From DASWJZ01 sp963792885 (lineage in GTDB: Bacteria; Pseudomonadota; Alphaproteobacteria; Rhizobiales; Afifellaceae): 64,000 nucleotides of DNA. The stretch covers positions 1-64,000 of the forward strand of contig CAWBXX010000006.1 of the NCBI GenBank assembly GCA_963792885.1, read 5' to 3'. The notes beneath the pieces are model-generated. The model saw nothing but the letters and a program-made list of their open reading frames with translations. It was not told where the DNA came from and did no database searches. Of the stretch, positions 38,422 to 48,684 are shown piece after piece (the stretch's first letter is position 1; each line of letters begins with the position of its first letter). The position numbers and the translations under genes are program-made.

Positions 38422-40465
38422 ATGTTCGAGGCGGCTATGCAGGCGTTTGCCGCCATCGCCGAGCCCGCCCGGCTGGCTTATCTGTTCGGCGGAGTCACGA
38501 TCGGTCTCGCTATCGGGATTCTGCCGGGCGTCGGGGGAGTCGCTGGCATGGCCCTGCTGCTCCCCTTCACCTACAATATGGATTCCTACTCCGCCTTTGC
38601 GTTCCTGTTGGGACTGGGCGCCGTCACGTCGACGAGCGATACGATCCCTGCGGTGCTTTTCGGTGTGCCTGGGACGACGGCTTCGCAGGCGACTGTGCTC
38701 GACGGGCACGCCATGGCGAAGAAAGGGGAGGCGGGCCGCGCGTTGAGCGCCGCCTACGTGGCGTCGGTCATCGGCGGCATCTTCGGGGCGGCGCTGCTCG
38801 CGCTGACCATACCGGTGCTCCGGCCAATCATGCTCTATATGGGCTCGCCCGAGCTTCTCGGCTGCGCCGTCTTCGGCATATCGATGGTCGCCTCGCTGTC
38901 CGGGAGCTCGCCGCTCAGGGGCGTTGCCGTGGCCGGCTTCGGCGTCATGCTTTCCATGATCGGCGGTGACCCGCAGACGGGCACTCTGCGGTGGACGCTC
39001 GATTCGCTCTATCTTGTACGACGGGCTGCCGCTGCTGCCGGTAGCGCTGGGAATCTTCGCGCTTCCGGAACTTTGCGATCTCTCGATCCGTCGCACGGCG
39101 ATTGCCTCCGGAAGCAAGTACAATGTCAGAGAGGGCATGGCGAAGGGCGCTGGCGACGCGCTTCGCAACTGGTGGCTCGTCATTCGCTGCAGCGGGATCG
39201 GTGCAGCGGTCGGCGCGATTCCGGGGCTTGGCTCCTCCGTCGTCGACTGGTTCGCCTACGGGCATGCGGCGCGAACTGAGAAGGGCGCTGCAGAGACATT
39301 CGGCACCGGCGATGTCCGCGGCGTCATCGCCCCGGAGAGCGCCAACAATGCCAAGGAGGGGGGCTCGCTCGTTCCGACGGTCGCTTTTGGCGTTCCCGGC
39401 AGCGCCTCCATGGCGATCCTGCTCGGCGCCTTCCTCATCCACGGCCTGGTGCCCGGCCCGGCGATGCTGACGCGCAACCTCGACGTCACCTACTCGATGG
39501 TCTGGAGCATCGCGATCGCCAACATCCTCGGTGCCGGCCTGTGCTTTCTGTTCAGTGGCCAGTTCGCCAAGATCGCGACGCTTCGCTACACGTTGATCCT
39601 CCCGGTCGTCATGAGCATCGTCTTCGTCGGCGCCTTCCAGGGCTCGCGCGACTGGGGAGACCTCTACGCGCTCTTCGTCTTCGGTCTCCTCGGATGGACG
39701 ATGAAGCGTCTGCGCTGGCCGCGGCCGCCGCTCATTCTGGGCTTCGTGCTCGGATCGATCATCGAGCGCTACATGTTCATATCGACCACGCGTTACGGTT
39801 GGGAATGGATACTGCGTCCGGTCGTCGTCGTCTTGCTGGTGCTGGCGGTCTTGGGCGTCTGCCGCCCGCTGATTTCCGAATTCCTCGCAACGCGCCGCGA
39901 AAACCGTGGACGGCTGGCCCTCGGGAAGCCGAATTTCGCTGCGCCCGATCTTTTCTACGTTGGTCTGATCGTCGTGACGGGTGCCATGCTCGCGCAAGCC
40001 GCGACCTGGGGCTTTGAAGCCAAGGAAGCGCCGATGATCGTCGGCGTGATCACGCTGATCTGCGCTACTGCGAGCTTTGCATATCGGGTGTTCCACGTGC
40101 CCGCTGCGAGCGTCGAGCAGAATGGCGCCGGAACGAACGGGCGGCGTTCCATGCACATGGACTTGGTCTCCGACGACGGCGGGCTCCAAGTGTCCGTGGT
40201 GGCTCGCCGCGGGCTGCTGTTTTTCGGCTGGTTCGCCGCGTTCATGCTGATGATGGCGGCGATCGGGCTCATCCCGACGTCGATCATCTATGTCGTCGCG
40301 TATATGTGGCTGGAGAATCGCGAGCCCTGGCGTCTGATATTGCCCATGGCGCTTGGAGTCAGCATCTTCATCTACATCGTTTTCGACCGATTTCTAACGA
40401 TCCCGTGGCCGGACACGCTGATTGGAAAGCTCATTCCTGCGCTGCACGCGATCCCATCCGTGTAG
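38422..40465 (+). CDS. TTT permease, TctA-TctB fusion (one frameshift)
   Basis: Large membrane protein of about 680 residues. Residues 1-500 are TctA: GILPGVGGVAGMALLLPF, VLFGVPGTTASQATVLDGHA and, in the second half, VGAIPGLGSSVVDWFAYGHA, GVIAPESANNAKEGGSLVP and GVPGSASMAILLGAFLIHG. The C-terminal 180 residues have four helices typical of TctB (FYVGLIVVTGAMLAQAATWG, FFGWFAAFMLMMAAIGL, WRLILPMALGVSIFIYIVF). One frame change lies near 39010. The start ATG (MFEAAMQAF) follows GGGGAGA. A fused A-B permease would only need a TctC receptor, for which the orphan at 34019 is the candidate. Cupin A-prime follows 35 bases later. Confidence 0.85.
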
Positions 40466-40500
40466 CGACCGTGAAGAAAAAAAACCGCGAGGCAGATGCC

Positions 40501-41082
40501 ATGCAAGAGGACAGCAAAGAGGCCGGGCTCGGCCACAACAGCGAAGCTGGCAAGACGGAAGTCGTCTGGGAGCGCTGGACCAAGAAGCGCACGTTCGTTC
40601 GCGCGCTGGAGGGGACCTACGGCGAGCTGCGCGAGGAGCTCTACAAGCAGCCGCGCATCTATCACACCAAAGATCTGAAGTGGAAAGGCGGCCCGCAGAA
40701 CTTCGGCAAGAAGGTCATCAACCCACAGGCCGTGAAGGTGGCGCAGTCGATCGAGACGCACATCGACGTCTACGCGCCGGGCGGCTACGGCCAGAAGCAC
40801 GGCCACATGAACAGCGCCGTCTTCTATGTCCTGAAAGGCAAGGGACACGACGTCCATGACGGCCGGCGCATCGACTGGGAAGCGGGCGACGCGTTGATCG
40901 TGGAGAACGGCTGTGTTCATCAGCACCTGTCGGACGACCAGAACGACGAGACGATCGTGCTGATCATGAAGGCCAAGCCGCTCTTCCTCTTCATGCACAT
41001 GATCTTCCAGAAGGTCGTCGAATACCCGCCCAAGGAGCCGGTGCCGGGTCACGAAGATTACGCACCTCCGGCGGAGCTCTAG
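40501..41082 (+). CDS. Cupin protein, subunit A-prime of the second paired-cupin module
   Basis: Intact 193-residue single-cupin protein, homologous to cupin A at 36722. It has KKRTFVRALEGTYGELREEL, the metal motif YGQKHGHMNSAVFYVLKGKG (His100, His102) and VENGCVHQHLSDD (His140, His142), then the Phe/Met-rich KPLFLFMHMIFQKVVEYPP. The ATG at 40501 is in the tail of a longer open frame; it is preferred because homology starts here and the upstream part overlaps the TctAB gene. Cupin B-prime follows after 22 bases. Confidence 0.8.
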   Translation: MQEDSKEAGLGHNSEAGKTEVVWERWTKKRTFVRALEGTYGELREELYKQPRIYHTKDLKWKGGPQNFGKKVINPQAVKVAQSIETHIDVYAPGGYGQKHGHMNSAVFYVLKGKGHDVHDGRRIDWEAGDALIVENGCVHQHLSDDQNDETIVLIMKAKPLFLFMHMIFQKVVEYPPKEPVPGHEDYAPPAEL

Positions 41083-41104
41083 TCGAGATAACGGGACCAG
41101 TCAC

Positions 41105-41695
41105 ATGAACACGACTCCATCCTTCGTCGACGCCATCGAGCGCGAGCGCTCCCGCTCCGGCGAATCCTACGTCAACTTCTATGCCGAGGCGCTGGAGGCG
41201 TCGAAGCAGTTCCGTAACGAATATCCCGAGCGGATGAACATCGTTAAGTGGCGCGACATGCCGTTGGAGCGCTCCGCCGATGGGCTGATCAAGCACATCA
41301 TCAACGAGCGCATGGACACCAAGGAGTGCTGCATCGACATCTACATGCAGTTCATTCCGCCAAAGGGCGCCACCGGTACAAGCCGGCATCTCTCCGAGGA
41401 GGTCGCGTACGTCGTCGAAGGAAATGGCTACGACCATCACTTCGACGTGCGCTTCGACTGCAAGGACGAGTATCAATGGGAGTGGGACAAGACCCCGAAG
41501 ACATTCGAATGGGGGCCGGGCGACTTCATCTACATCCCGCCCTATTGCGCCCATAAACGCTTCAACGCGGGTGACCGCGAAGCGCGCGTCATCGTCGTGA
41601 ACAGCCGTATCATGAAGGCGATCGGCTTCGACTGGTTTGACCAGCTCGAGCCGGCAGTCGGGTTCGAGGACGTATGGGTCCCACCGTCTGACTGA
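41105..41695 (+). CDS. Cupin protein, subunit B-prime with altered metal ligands
   Basis: Intact 196-residue protein homologous to cupin B at 36109 (shared pattern GLIKHIINERMDTKECCIDI against GLLKHLINEAMNTRMETVDA). Where cupin B has GKHRHLAEE and IHQHFNA, this copy has GTSRHLSEE and AHKRFNA. One His of the first motif and one of the second are lost, leaving His95, Glu98/99 and His150. It may bind metal differently or act as a non-catalytic partner of A-prime. It is followed by tctA with a 21-base gap. Confidence 0.8.
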   Translation: MNTTPSFVDAIERERSRSGESYVNFYAEALEASKQFRNEYPERMNIVKWRDMPLERSADGLIKHIINERMDTKECCIDIYMQFIPPKGATGTSRHLSEEVAYVVEGNGYDHHFDVRFDCKDEYQWEWDKTPKTFEWGPGDFIYIPPYCAHKRFNAGDREARVIVVNSRIMKAIGFDWFDQLEPAVGFEDVWVPPSD

Positions 41696-41716
41696 TTTGC
41701 GGGATCGGCACGCGCC

Positions 41717-43222
41717 ATGGAACTGAATAGCATTCTTGCTTCGCTGCTGGCGGTCATTGGTGATCCGTACATCATGCTGCTGATCGTCATCGCCGTGCCG
41801 ATCGGCATGTTTTTCGGCGCCATACCGGGTCTTGGCGGCAAGCTCGGCATCGTCCTCCTGATTCCGTTCGTGTTCGGCATGGATCCGCTGCCGGGCGCGG
41901 CCTTCCTGCTCGCGATGCACGCCGTGGTCCACACCGGCGGCTCCATTCCGGCAATTCTTTTCGGGGTCCCCGGGACGGGCCCCGACGCAGCGACGATCAT
42001 CGACGGGTATCCCATGGCGAAGCGGGGCGAGGCGGGACGCGCGCTCGGGGCGAGCCTCGGGGCCTCCGGCTTCGGCGGGGTCGTCGGCGGCCTCTTCCTC
42101 GCCGCCATGCTGCCCATTCTGCGGCCGGTGGTCCTCGCCTTCAGTCCGGCGGAATTCTTCCTCCTGGCGATACTCGGCATCACTTTCGTCGCGACGCTGT
42201 CCGGCAACAGCCTGCTGAAGGGCCTGCTCGTCGGCATGTTCGGGCTGATGCTCGGCTTCGTCTCGCTCGATCCTTACACCGGACAACCGCGCTTCACGTT
42301 CGGCCAGCTCTTCCTCTGGGACGGTGTCGACGTCATCACCGCGGTGCTCGGCATCTTCGCCATTCCCGAGATGATCTCGCTTGGGGTCAAAGGAGGCTCG
42401 ATCGCAAAGTCGGGCGACGACACGACCCGCTACAATCTGCGCGAGGTTCTCGACGGAATGGTCGACGTGTACCGCCACTTCGGCCTTTCGGTGCGCACCG
42501 CCATCATCGGCGCCGTCATCGGGATGATTCCCGGGTCTCGGCGGCGATGCGGCATCGTGGATCTGCTACGGCCACGCCGTGCAGTCGTCGAAGGACGCCG
42601 GAGCGCTTCGGCAAGGGCGCGGTCGAAGGCGTGATCGCCCCGGAGACCGCCAACAATTCCAAGGAAGGCGGCGCGCTTCTGCCGACGCTCTTCTTCGGCG
42701 TGCCGGGCTCGTCGGGCATGGCCATCCTGCTCGGCGCTCTCGTCATGCTCGGGATCAAGCCGGGACCGATGATCGCGGTCAACGGCATGGATCTCGTGTG
42801 GTCGCTGATCTGGGTGCTGATGATCGCCAACGTGCTGGCGGTCGTGATGTTCCTGCATGTGCGCTCCGGCCTTCGGCATGCTGACGTTCGTGCGCGGCGG
42901 CATGCTGATCCCCTTCGTCATCATGCTGGCCCTTCTCGGCGCCTATCTCAGCGCCGCCGTCTGGCAGAACATGGTGCTGCTCGGGGTCCTCGGCGTGCTC
43001 GGCTACTTCCTGAAGAAGTACGGCTGGCCGCGCCCGCCTTTCGTCATCGGGCTGGTGCTCGGCCCGATAGCCGAGGACTCGCTGCACAAGGCGCTGCTCA
43101 TCTGGGGGCCGACTTTCTTCCTGCGACCCCTGTCGCTGCTCTTCATCGCGCTGATCCTCGCCAGCATCGGCTTCTATTTCTGGCGTATGCAGCGCGAACT
43201 CGCTGGTGGCGGTGCACTATGA
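41717..43222 (+). CDS. tctA: TTT transporter large permease TctA (frameshifted)
   Basis: Large TTT membrane subunit, about 500 residues. It has FGAIPGLGGKLGIVLLIPF, VLFG-type motif ILFGVPGTGPDAATIIDGYP, IGMIPG, APETANNSKEGGALLPTLFF and GVPGSSGMAILLGALVMLG. Frame changes are near 42537, 42600 and 42870. It ends GGGAL, with the stop overlapping the tctB start (ATGA). It follows cupins A-prime and B-prime in the same direction, which ties this transporter to the cupin function. Confidence 0.86.
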
Positions 43223-43676
43223 CTACTTAACGGACGCATCGCGACGACCCTGGTCATGCTGACGATCTTCGCCGGCATGTCGGTGATGGCGCTGGGCTAT
43301 CCGCCAAAGGCCCGGTTCCTGCCACTCCTCGTCAGCATCCCTGCGACGGTCATGTGCCTGGCGCAGCTTGTTCTCGACGTTCGCACGGCGCGGCAGCAGC
43401 GAGCCGGTGACGGAGCCGGTCGACCGCACCGAGCTCGGCCGCGAGGTAAAGATGTTCGTCTGGCTGGCGATTTTCTTCGTCGGCATCCTGGCTTTCGGCT
43501 TCTTCTATGCAGGGCCGATCATCGTTGCCGCCTATTTGCGGTTTGCCGAGCGTGAATCGTGGAGGACTGCCGTCATCGCCGGCGTCGCCGCGTGGCTCAT
43601 CCTCTACGTCGTCTTCGACCAGCTGCTTAGTCTCTATCTCTTCGAGGGGCTGCTGACGCCACTCCTGTTCGGATGA
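43219..43676 (+). CDS. tctB: TTT transporter small permease TctB (frameshifted)
   Basis: Small TTT membrane subunit, about 152 residues with four helices: TLVMLTIFAGMSVMALGYP, FLPLLVSIPATVMCLAQLVL, MFVWLAIFFVGILAFGFFY and TAVIAGVAAWLILYVVFDQL. A frame change directly after the third codon and another near 43393 are needed. The start overlaps tctA. No tctC follows; the orphan receptor at 34019 may serve it. Confidence 0.78.
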
Positions 43677-43763
43677 CCTGCGGACGCGGGCCCCCGGGCC
43701 GCATTGGAATGAGACATCACTTGTGAGGGATTAGGAGGACGAAACCAAGACCGGGAGGAAATA

Positions 43764-44422
43764 ATGTTGGGACGTGACAGACCTGTCCAAATCGAAGGCG
43801 GTAATTATCGGCATTGCGTTGGCTATCGCCGGTGCCCTTGTGGTCTCATCCGCCAACTCGGCGACGATCATCGACGAGTGGGCGAGCGTGAAGGCGCCGC
43901 CTCCGCCGGAGCTGAAGCCGGTGACGATCGATCCGGGGAGCACGGCTCTGCTGATGCTCGACTTCTTGCACCAGAATTGCAATGACGAGCGGCGGCCGCG
44001 CTGCGTCGCTTCGTTGCCGCAGATGAAGAAGCTGCTTTCCGAGGCCCGTGCCGCCGGGGTGATGGTCGTCTATTCGGTCACGAGCAGCGCCAAGGTCACG
44101 GACATCTGGGAAGACGTTGCGCCCAACGGCAGACGAGCCGTGGGTGCAAGGCGAGCGTCGACAAGTTCATAGGACTGATCTGGAAAAGATCCTCGCCGAC
44201 AAGGGAATCAAGACGGTGATCACGGTCGGGACCGCCGCCCAGGGCGCCGTGCTCTATACGGCCAGCGCCGCCGCGCTTCGCGGCTTGCAGGTTATCGTCC
44301 CGGTCGACGGAGTGAGTGCTGAGGACACCTACTTCGAGCAATATGTCGTGTACGATCTTTCAAAGGCGCCGGGCGTCAGCGGAAAGGTCACGTTGACGAC
44401 CGTCGACATGATGAAGTTCTGA
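43764..44422 (+). CDS. Exported isochorismatase-fold protein lacking the usual cysteine (frameshifted)
   Basis: Isochorismatase-like hydrolase fold with an N-terminal export signal or anchor (KAVIIGIALAIAGALVVSS ending ANSA). The fold markers are LLMLDFLHQNC (Asp), GTDLEKILADKG and ITVGTAAQGAVLYTASAAAL. In cysteine hydrolases of this family the last motif carries the catalytic Cys; here the aligned position is Ala. The ATG at 43764 follows GGAGGAAATA; a frame change within the first ten codons and one or two near 44120-44170 interrupt the gene. An exported isochorismatase-fold protein is unusual. It follows tctB by 87 bases and may hydrolyse or bind the substrate outside the membrane. Confidence 0.72.
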
Positions 44423-44458
44423 GCCGAACTTTGCGCGCCGCCCTCGTCCGAAGCGGGG

Positions 44459-44818
44459 TCAGGGCAGCGCGGCCGTCACCGCGATCTTGACGGCGTGGTC
44501 GGGCGAGGTCATGCCGCCCCTCGACCGTAGCCCGCGCCGGGGCGCAGCCTTCCGGCACCCACTCGTCCCAGACGAGGTTGAACTCCTCGGCGCGGCGCAT
44601 GTCGGCGAGCCATACCGTCGCCGTCAGCAGCCGCGTCTTGTCGGTCCCCGCCTCCGCAAGCAGCCGGTCGATCAGAGCGAGGACGTCGCGGGTCTGCTCG
44701 GCGACGGATTCGCCGTGCTTGTTCCAGCGCGATGATGCCCGCGAGATAGGCGATGCCGTTGTGGATCACCAGACGGCTGATCCGCTTGCCGCTGTGGAGA
44801 CGTTTGATGTCGCGTCAT
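44459..44818 (-). CDS. RidA/YjgF/Rid family protein (frameshifted)
   Basis: About 119 residues of the Rid fold, which hydrolyses reactive enamine/imine intermediates or binds small metabolites. Pieces in order: LHSGKRISRLVIHNGIAYL, RDVLALIDRLLAEAG, DMRRAEEFNLVWDEWV and the conserved Arg segment CAPARATVEG ending AVTAALP. At least two frame changes occur. The ATG at 44818 follows GGAGGAGAAG. It is the last gene of the long minus-strand set, after the ornithine-cyclodeaminase-like gene; such pairs fit a route that passes through an imine. Confidence 0.75.
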
Positions 44819-44858
44819 CTTCTCCTCCGGTCGTGCGCTCGGGCGAGCCTGACGGGCT

Positions 44859-45978
44859 TCAGTTGCGGATGTCCTGCAGGAACCACTCGGTCGGCAGCTC
44901 GCGGCCGAGTTCCGCGTTCGCGGGCCGCTTCGTAGACCACCGATGCGACTGCCCAGAACTGCGCGCCCTGCAGATTGCCGCGCTCCGAATAGGTGATCTG
45001 GCCGGCGGAAGTCCGCCCCGGATGGCGTCCGGAGAGCGATGTCCGCCAGGCTTGCGAGCTTCTCCGGCGCAAGCGCGCCATGCGCCTCTCTCGCGCGCGC
45101 CCTCGGCTTCGTTCGCCAGCACGGCCATCGCCGCCGGCGCCGTGTAGCTCAGATACTCGTCGGACAAGCCGAGCTCGGGGTGGCCGCGCGGCGCCGGCGC
45201 GTCGCCGAAGCGCAGATAGACGTCGCAGCGCTCGATCGTCCGCCGATCGGGGGCGCCACCGGCGCCGATATTGATGACATGCGTGCCGGGCTCGAGACGG
45301 TCGCCGTCAAGCACGGGCGCGGCCGCATCGGTGACCGCGGCGACGATGTCGGCGTCGCGGTAGATCCTTGTCGGCGGCATCGACGGCGACCGCTTCGATG
45401 CCGTGCCTCGTCGGCCATCTCGGCGGCGAAGCGCTCGCGGTTGCGCCGTCGTCGGCGAGAAAACCTGAGCCGTTCAATGCCGGGCCGCACCGCTGAGGAA
45501 AGCCTCCATGTGCGAGCGCGCCATGCCGCCGGAGCCGAGCATGCCGACACCCGGGCATCGGTGCGGGCGAGATGCTTCGCGCCGATTGCGGAGTCGGCGC
45601 CGACCCGCATGTGCTGGATGACGCCGTCGTTGAGGATGGCGAGCGGCGCGCCGTTCTCGGTGCTGAACAGGAAGATGAGGCCGCAGAACTTCCCCGGCTC
45701 CACGCAGTATTTTTCGCGCGAGGCATAGCCGTCCGCGTTGCTGCCAGTAGGTGACGTCGGACTTCATCCGGATCGCGAAGTAGCGCGGCCCGCCGCCCTC
45801 CATCGTGCCCCAGCGGTAGAGGCGGTCGGGCGACCCGGCCGGCAGTTCCAGATCGATGCGCGGCCGGCAGACGGCATCGCCCCGGTGGAGAGCCTCGTAG
45901 GAGCCCTCCAGCGCGGCGATCGTGGCGTCCATGGTCAGGAGCTCGGCCGTCTCCTCGTTGGAGATCAGCAAGGGTCAT
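44859..45978 (-). CDS. Ornithine cyclodeaminase/mu-crystallin family protein (frameshifted)
   Basis: NAD(P)-binding protein of the OCD/mu-crystallin family, about 370 residues. It starts with ISNEETAELLTMDATIAALE, then LYRWGTMEGGGPRYFAIRMK, AILNDGVIQHMRVGADSAIG, the cofactor motif GMLGSGGMARSHMEAFL, YRDADIVAAVTDAAAPVLDG and INIGAGGAPDRRTIERCDVY, ending LPTEWFLQDIRN. Four or more frame changes interrupt it, one within the first codons. Family members include ornithine cyclodeaminase, alanine dehydrogenase and ketimine reductases; the substrate here is unknown. RidA follows downstream. Confidence 0.78.
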
Positions 45979-46020
45979 GGGACGTGCCCTCCCTCCGGCC
46001 GTCGCGCTGCCGCCTTCGTC

Positions 46021-47780
46021 TCAGCGATGCTGGGTGACGACGTCGACCAGGGCCGGGCGGCCCGCCTTCACCTCGGCCAGCGCGCGCTTCAGCGCCGGCG
46101 CGATCTCGGCCGGCTCGGTGATCGGCCCCTCGCCGTAGCAGCCCATGCCACGGGCGATCGTGGCGAAATCCGGCTCCGGACCGAAAATGTCCATGCCGAT
46201 ATGGGCGAGGCTCTCGTCGGTGCCGCGCAGCCGCGCCATGCGGACCTGATGCTCCCAGTCGTTGAAATAGGCGCGGTTGTTGAACATCACGATGAGCAGC
46301 GGGATCTTGTGCTTGGCGGCGGTCCACAGCGCACCGGCGTCGAACATCAGGTCGCCGTCGGGCTGCAGGGCCACCACCACCTTGTCGGTGCCCTTGTAGG
46401 CGAGCGCGACGCCGAGCGACATGCCGATCTGCGTCGAGGTGCCGAGCGAATTCGCCGGCGTGGCGGTAGGGCTTGTCGAAGTCCCACAGCTTGCGCGCCC
46501 AGTTGCGCAGCGTGCCGGTGGAGCAGACCCAGTCCTCGTCCTTGATGACGGCCCAGACCTCTTCGGCAAGCCGCCCGAGCTGAACCGGCGAGGCGTCGCG
46601 ATCCTTCCTGGCGTCCGCCTGCCCATTTGGCGAAGAGCGAGTCGTGCTGCGCGGCGAAGGCCTGCTTGCGCGCCTCCGACCTTCTTCGCGAGCGCCGGGT
46701 CGGACGGCGAGCTTCTTGGCGGCGATCGCGGTCATCTGCGGCATGGCCAGGCACGGATCGCCGAGCGCCGACAGGGTTTTCGGGATGTAGCGGCCGTAAT
46801 CGAACGCCCAGGACGACATGCCGATCTCGGCGAAGCCAACCTCCATCCATTCGCAGTCGGCGGGAAGGAGCGAGGTGACGACGCGGTTCGTGCTGTCGAG
46901 GTTCGCCGTCGGCCGCTCCCAGTCGCGCACGTCGATGCCGAGGAGCACGTCGGTCTTCTTCAGCGCTTCCTTGTCCATCGACAGGTTGAGCGGATGCCGG
47001 TTGGGGAAGCAGAGCGAGTTGTTGATGTCGATGACGGCGGCTCCGACGGTCTCGGCAAGCTTCACCAGGTTGTCGAAGCCGTCGGCGTGGCGGCCGACGT
47101 ATTCGGTCAGGATCAACGGATGCTCGGCGGCGAGCAGCTTGTCGACGATCTTCTCCAGCATCGCCGGATCGGCCGCCATCGGCGCGGGCGTCAGCGCCAT
47201 GCCCTCCGGCGGCATCTCCGACCTCGATCTCCAGCGGCGCTTCCTGCAGCCACGCGTCGTAGCACATGTAGATCGGGCCCTTCGGCTCCGTCATCATCGT
47301 GGAATAGGCGCGCATGAAGCTTTCCGGCACGCCTTCGATGGCGCTCGGCTGGTAGTCCCATTTCGTATAGTTGCGCACCGACTCGCCCTGGACGAGAGCC
47401 GAATGGCTCCAGTCGATATGCGGCCGCCGCTTGCCCTCGTGCATCGGGCCGGTCGCGCCCATGATGAAGATCGGCGCGCGGTCGATATAGGCGTAGTAGA
47501 TCGCCATCTGCCCGTGCAGCAGTCCGACGAGATTGTGCAGAATGACCCCCATCGGCTTGCCGGTCGCGCGGGCGTAGCCGTGCGCGATCTGCACCGCGGT
47601 CTCTTCGTGCTGGCAGACCAGAAGCTCCGGCTTGTTGCCGCCGTAGTTGATGATGCTGTCGTGCAGGCCGCGGAAGCTCGCGCCCGGATTCATCGCGATA
47701 TAGGGGAAGTCGTAGTGCTTCAGCAGATCGACGATGACATCAGACTGGTATTTCTGGTAGTTGGCGCGATCCATCGCCAT
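46021..47780 (-). CDS. Thiamine-diphosphate-dependent enzyme, acetolactate-synthase-like (frameshifted)
   Basis: ThDP enzyme of about 585 residues in the acetolactate synthase/benzoylformate decarboxylase superfamily. The N-terminal domain has LLKHYDFPYIAMNPGASFRG and the activating Glu in CQHEETAVQIAHGYARATG. The middle domain has DKLLAAEHPLILTEYVGRHA. The C-terminal ThDP motif is QPDGDLMFDAGALW with FNN 22 residues on. Frame changes fall near 47220, 46690, 46620 and 46465. Decarboxylation or carboligation of a 2-oxoacid is expected. It is seventh in the minus-strand set that begins with the Rieske oxygenase. Confidence 0.82.
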
Positions 47781-47820
47781 GATCCGCGTTCCCTCCGTCT
47801 ACTCGCCAAAACCGTCTCAC

Positions 47821-48684
47821 TCACCAAAGCCGCCGCTCTCGCCGATCGAGCGGCACGACACGCCTTCCGAGATATTCCGCCTCCTTGCCGTAGAGCAGCT
47901 CCTTCACCTGGTCCGGCCCGAGCCGCTTCACGAGCTGGTCGACCTGTCCGAAAAGCGGCAGCGCGAGATCGCCGGCCTGGGCAAGGTCGAGCGCAACGTC
48001 CATGTCCTTCTCGTGCCAGGTGAAGCGGGTCGTATCCCAATCCGCGAGCGTGCCGTTGCGCGCCGGGCAGTCGAGCAGGATCTCGCGCATCCGCTGCGCG
48101 TTGACGCCATAGCGCTTGGCCAGGAGCAGCATCTCGAAATTGGCGACGCAGGCGACCCAGTGCATCATGTTGTTGCAGGTCTTGGCGAGCTGCCCGGCGC
48201 CGACCGGGCCCACATGGTAGACGGCGCGGCTATAGGCCATGAGCACCGGCCGCACGCGCTCGACGTCTGCTTCGGTGCCGCCGCAGAGGCTGACCAGCGT
48301 TCCGTCCGCCGCGCCCTGGCGACCGAAAACGACCGGAGCATCGACGAAGCCGAAGCCGGCGGCTGACGCCTTCTCCGCGAGATCGCGCATGGTGTTGGGA
48401 TTGTTGGTCGCCGCGATGACGATGACCGAGCCCGGCTTTCCGGTCTTGAGGATTCCCTCCGTCACCGTGCGCGACTGGTCGTCGGTCGCCACGACGACGA
48501 CGAAGACCTCGGCGGCTCTTGGCCGTCTCTTCCAGCGTGTCGGCGACGTTGCGCCCGTCCGCCGCCGCCTCGGGCTCGCGCCTCCGGGCTCACATCGGTG
48601 ACGATCAGTTCGTTTCCGGCCGTTTGCGAGGTGGCGGGCCATATCCCGGCCCATGGCGCCGACGCCGACTAACGCGACCCGCAT
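47821..48684 (-). CDS. 3-hydroxyisobutyrate-dehydrogenase-like protein (frameshifted)
   Basis: Beta-hydroxyacid dehydrogenase, about 287 residues. The ATG at 48684 follows GGAGGAATCTGCA. The Rossmann motif is VALVGVGAMGRDMARHL. The substrate motif is VDAPVVFGRQGAADGTL and the catalytic Lys is in GAGQLAKTCNNMMHW, as in the first copy at 37.4 kb. Frame changes near 48607 and 48520 affect the N-terminal domain. The reading frame of the upstream permease runs into this gene without a stop. Confidence 0.82.
   Translation of the reverse strand: MRVALVGVGAMGRDMARHLANGRKRTDRHRCEPGGASPRRRRTGATSPTRWKRRPRAAEVFVVVVATDDQSRTVTEGILKTGKPGSVIVIAATNNPNTMRDLAEKASAAGFGFVDAPVVFGRQGAADGTLVSLCGGTEADVERVRPVLMAYSRAVYHVGPVGAGQLAKTCNNMMHWVACVANFEMLLLAKRYGVNAQRMREILLDCPARNGTLADWDTTRFTWHEKDMDVALDLAQAGDLALPLFGQVDQLVKRLGPDQVKELLYGKEAEYLGRRVVPLDRRERRLW

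Noticed and set aside
38945..40189. Long minus-strand open frame opposite the TctAB fusion gene.
   Set aside because: It is antisense to a clear membrane protein gene and its translation is Arg/Asp/His-rich without any fold; typical of high-GC shadow frames.
40991..42478. 495-residue minus-strand frame opposite cupin B-prime and tctA.
   Set aside because: Shadow of well-supported plus-strand genes; low-complexity charged translation.
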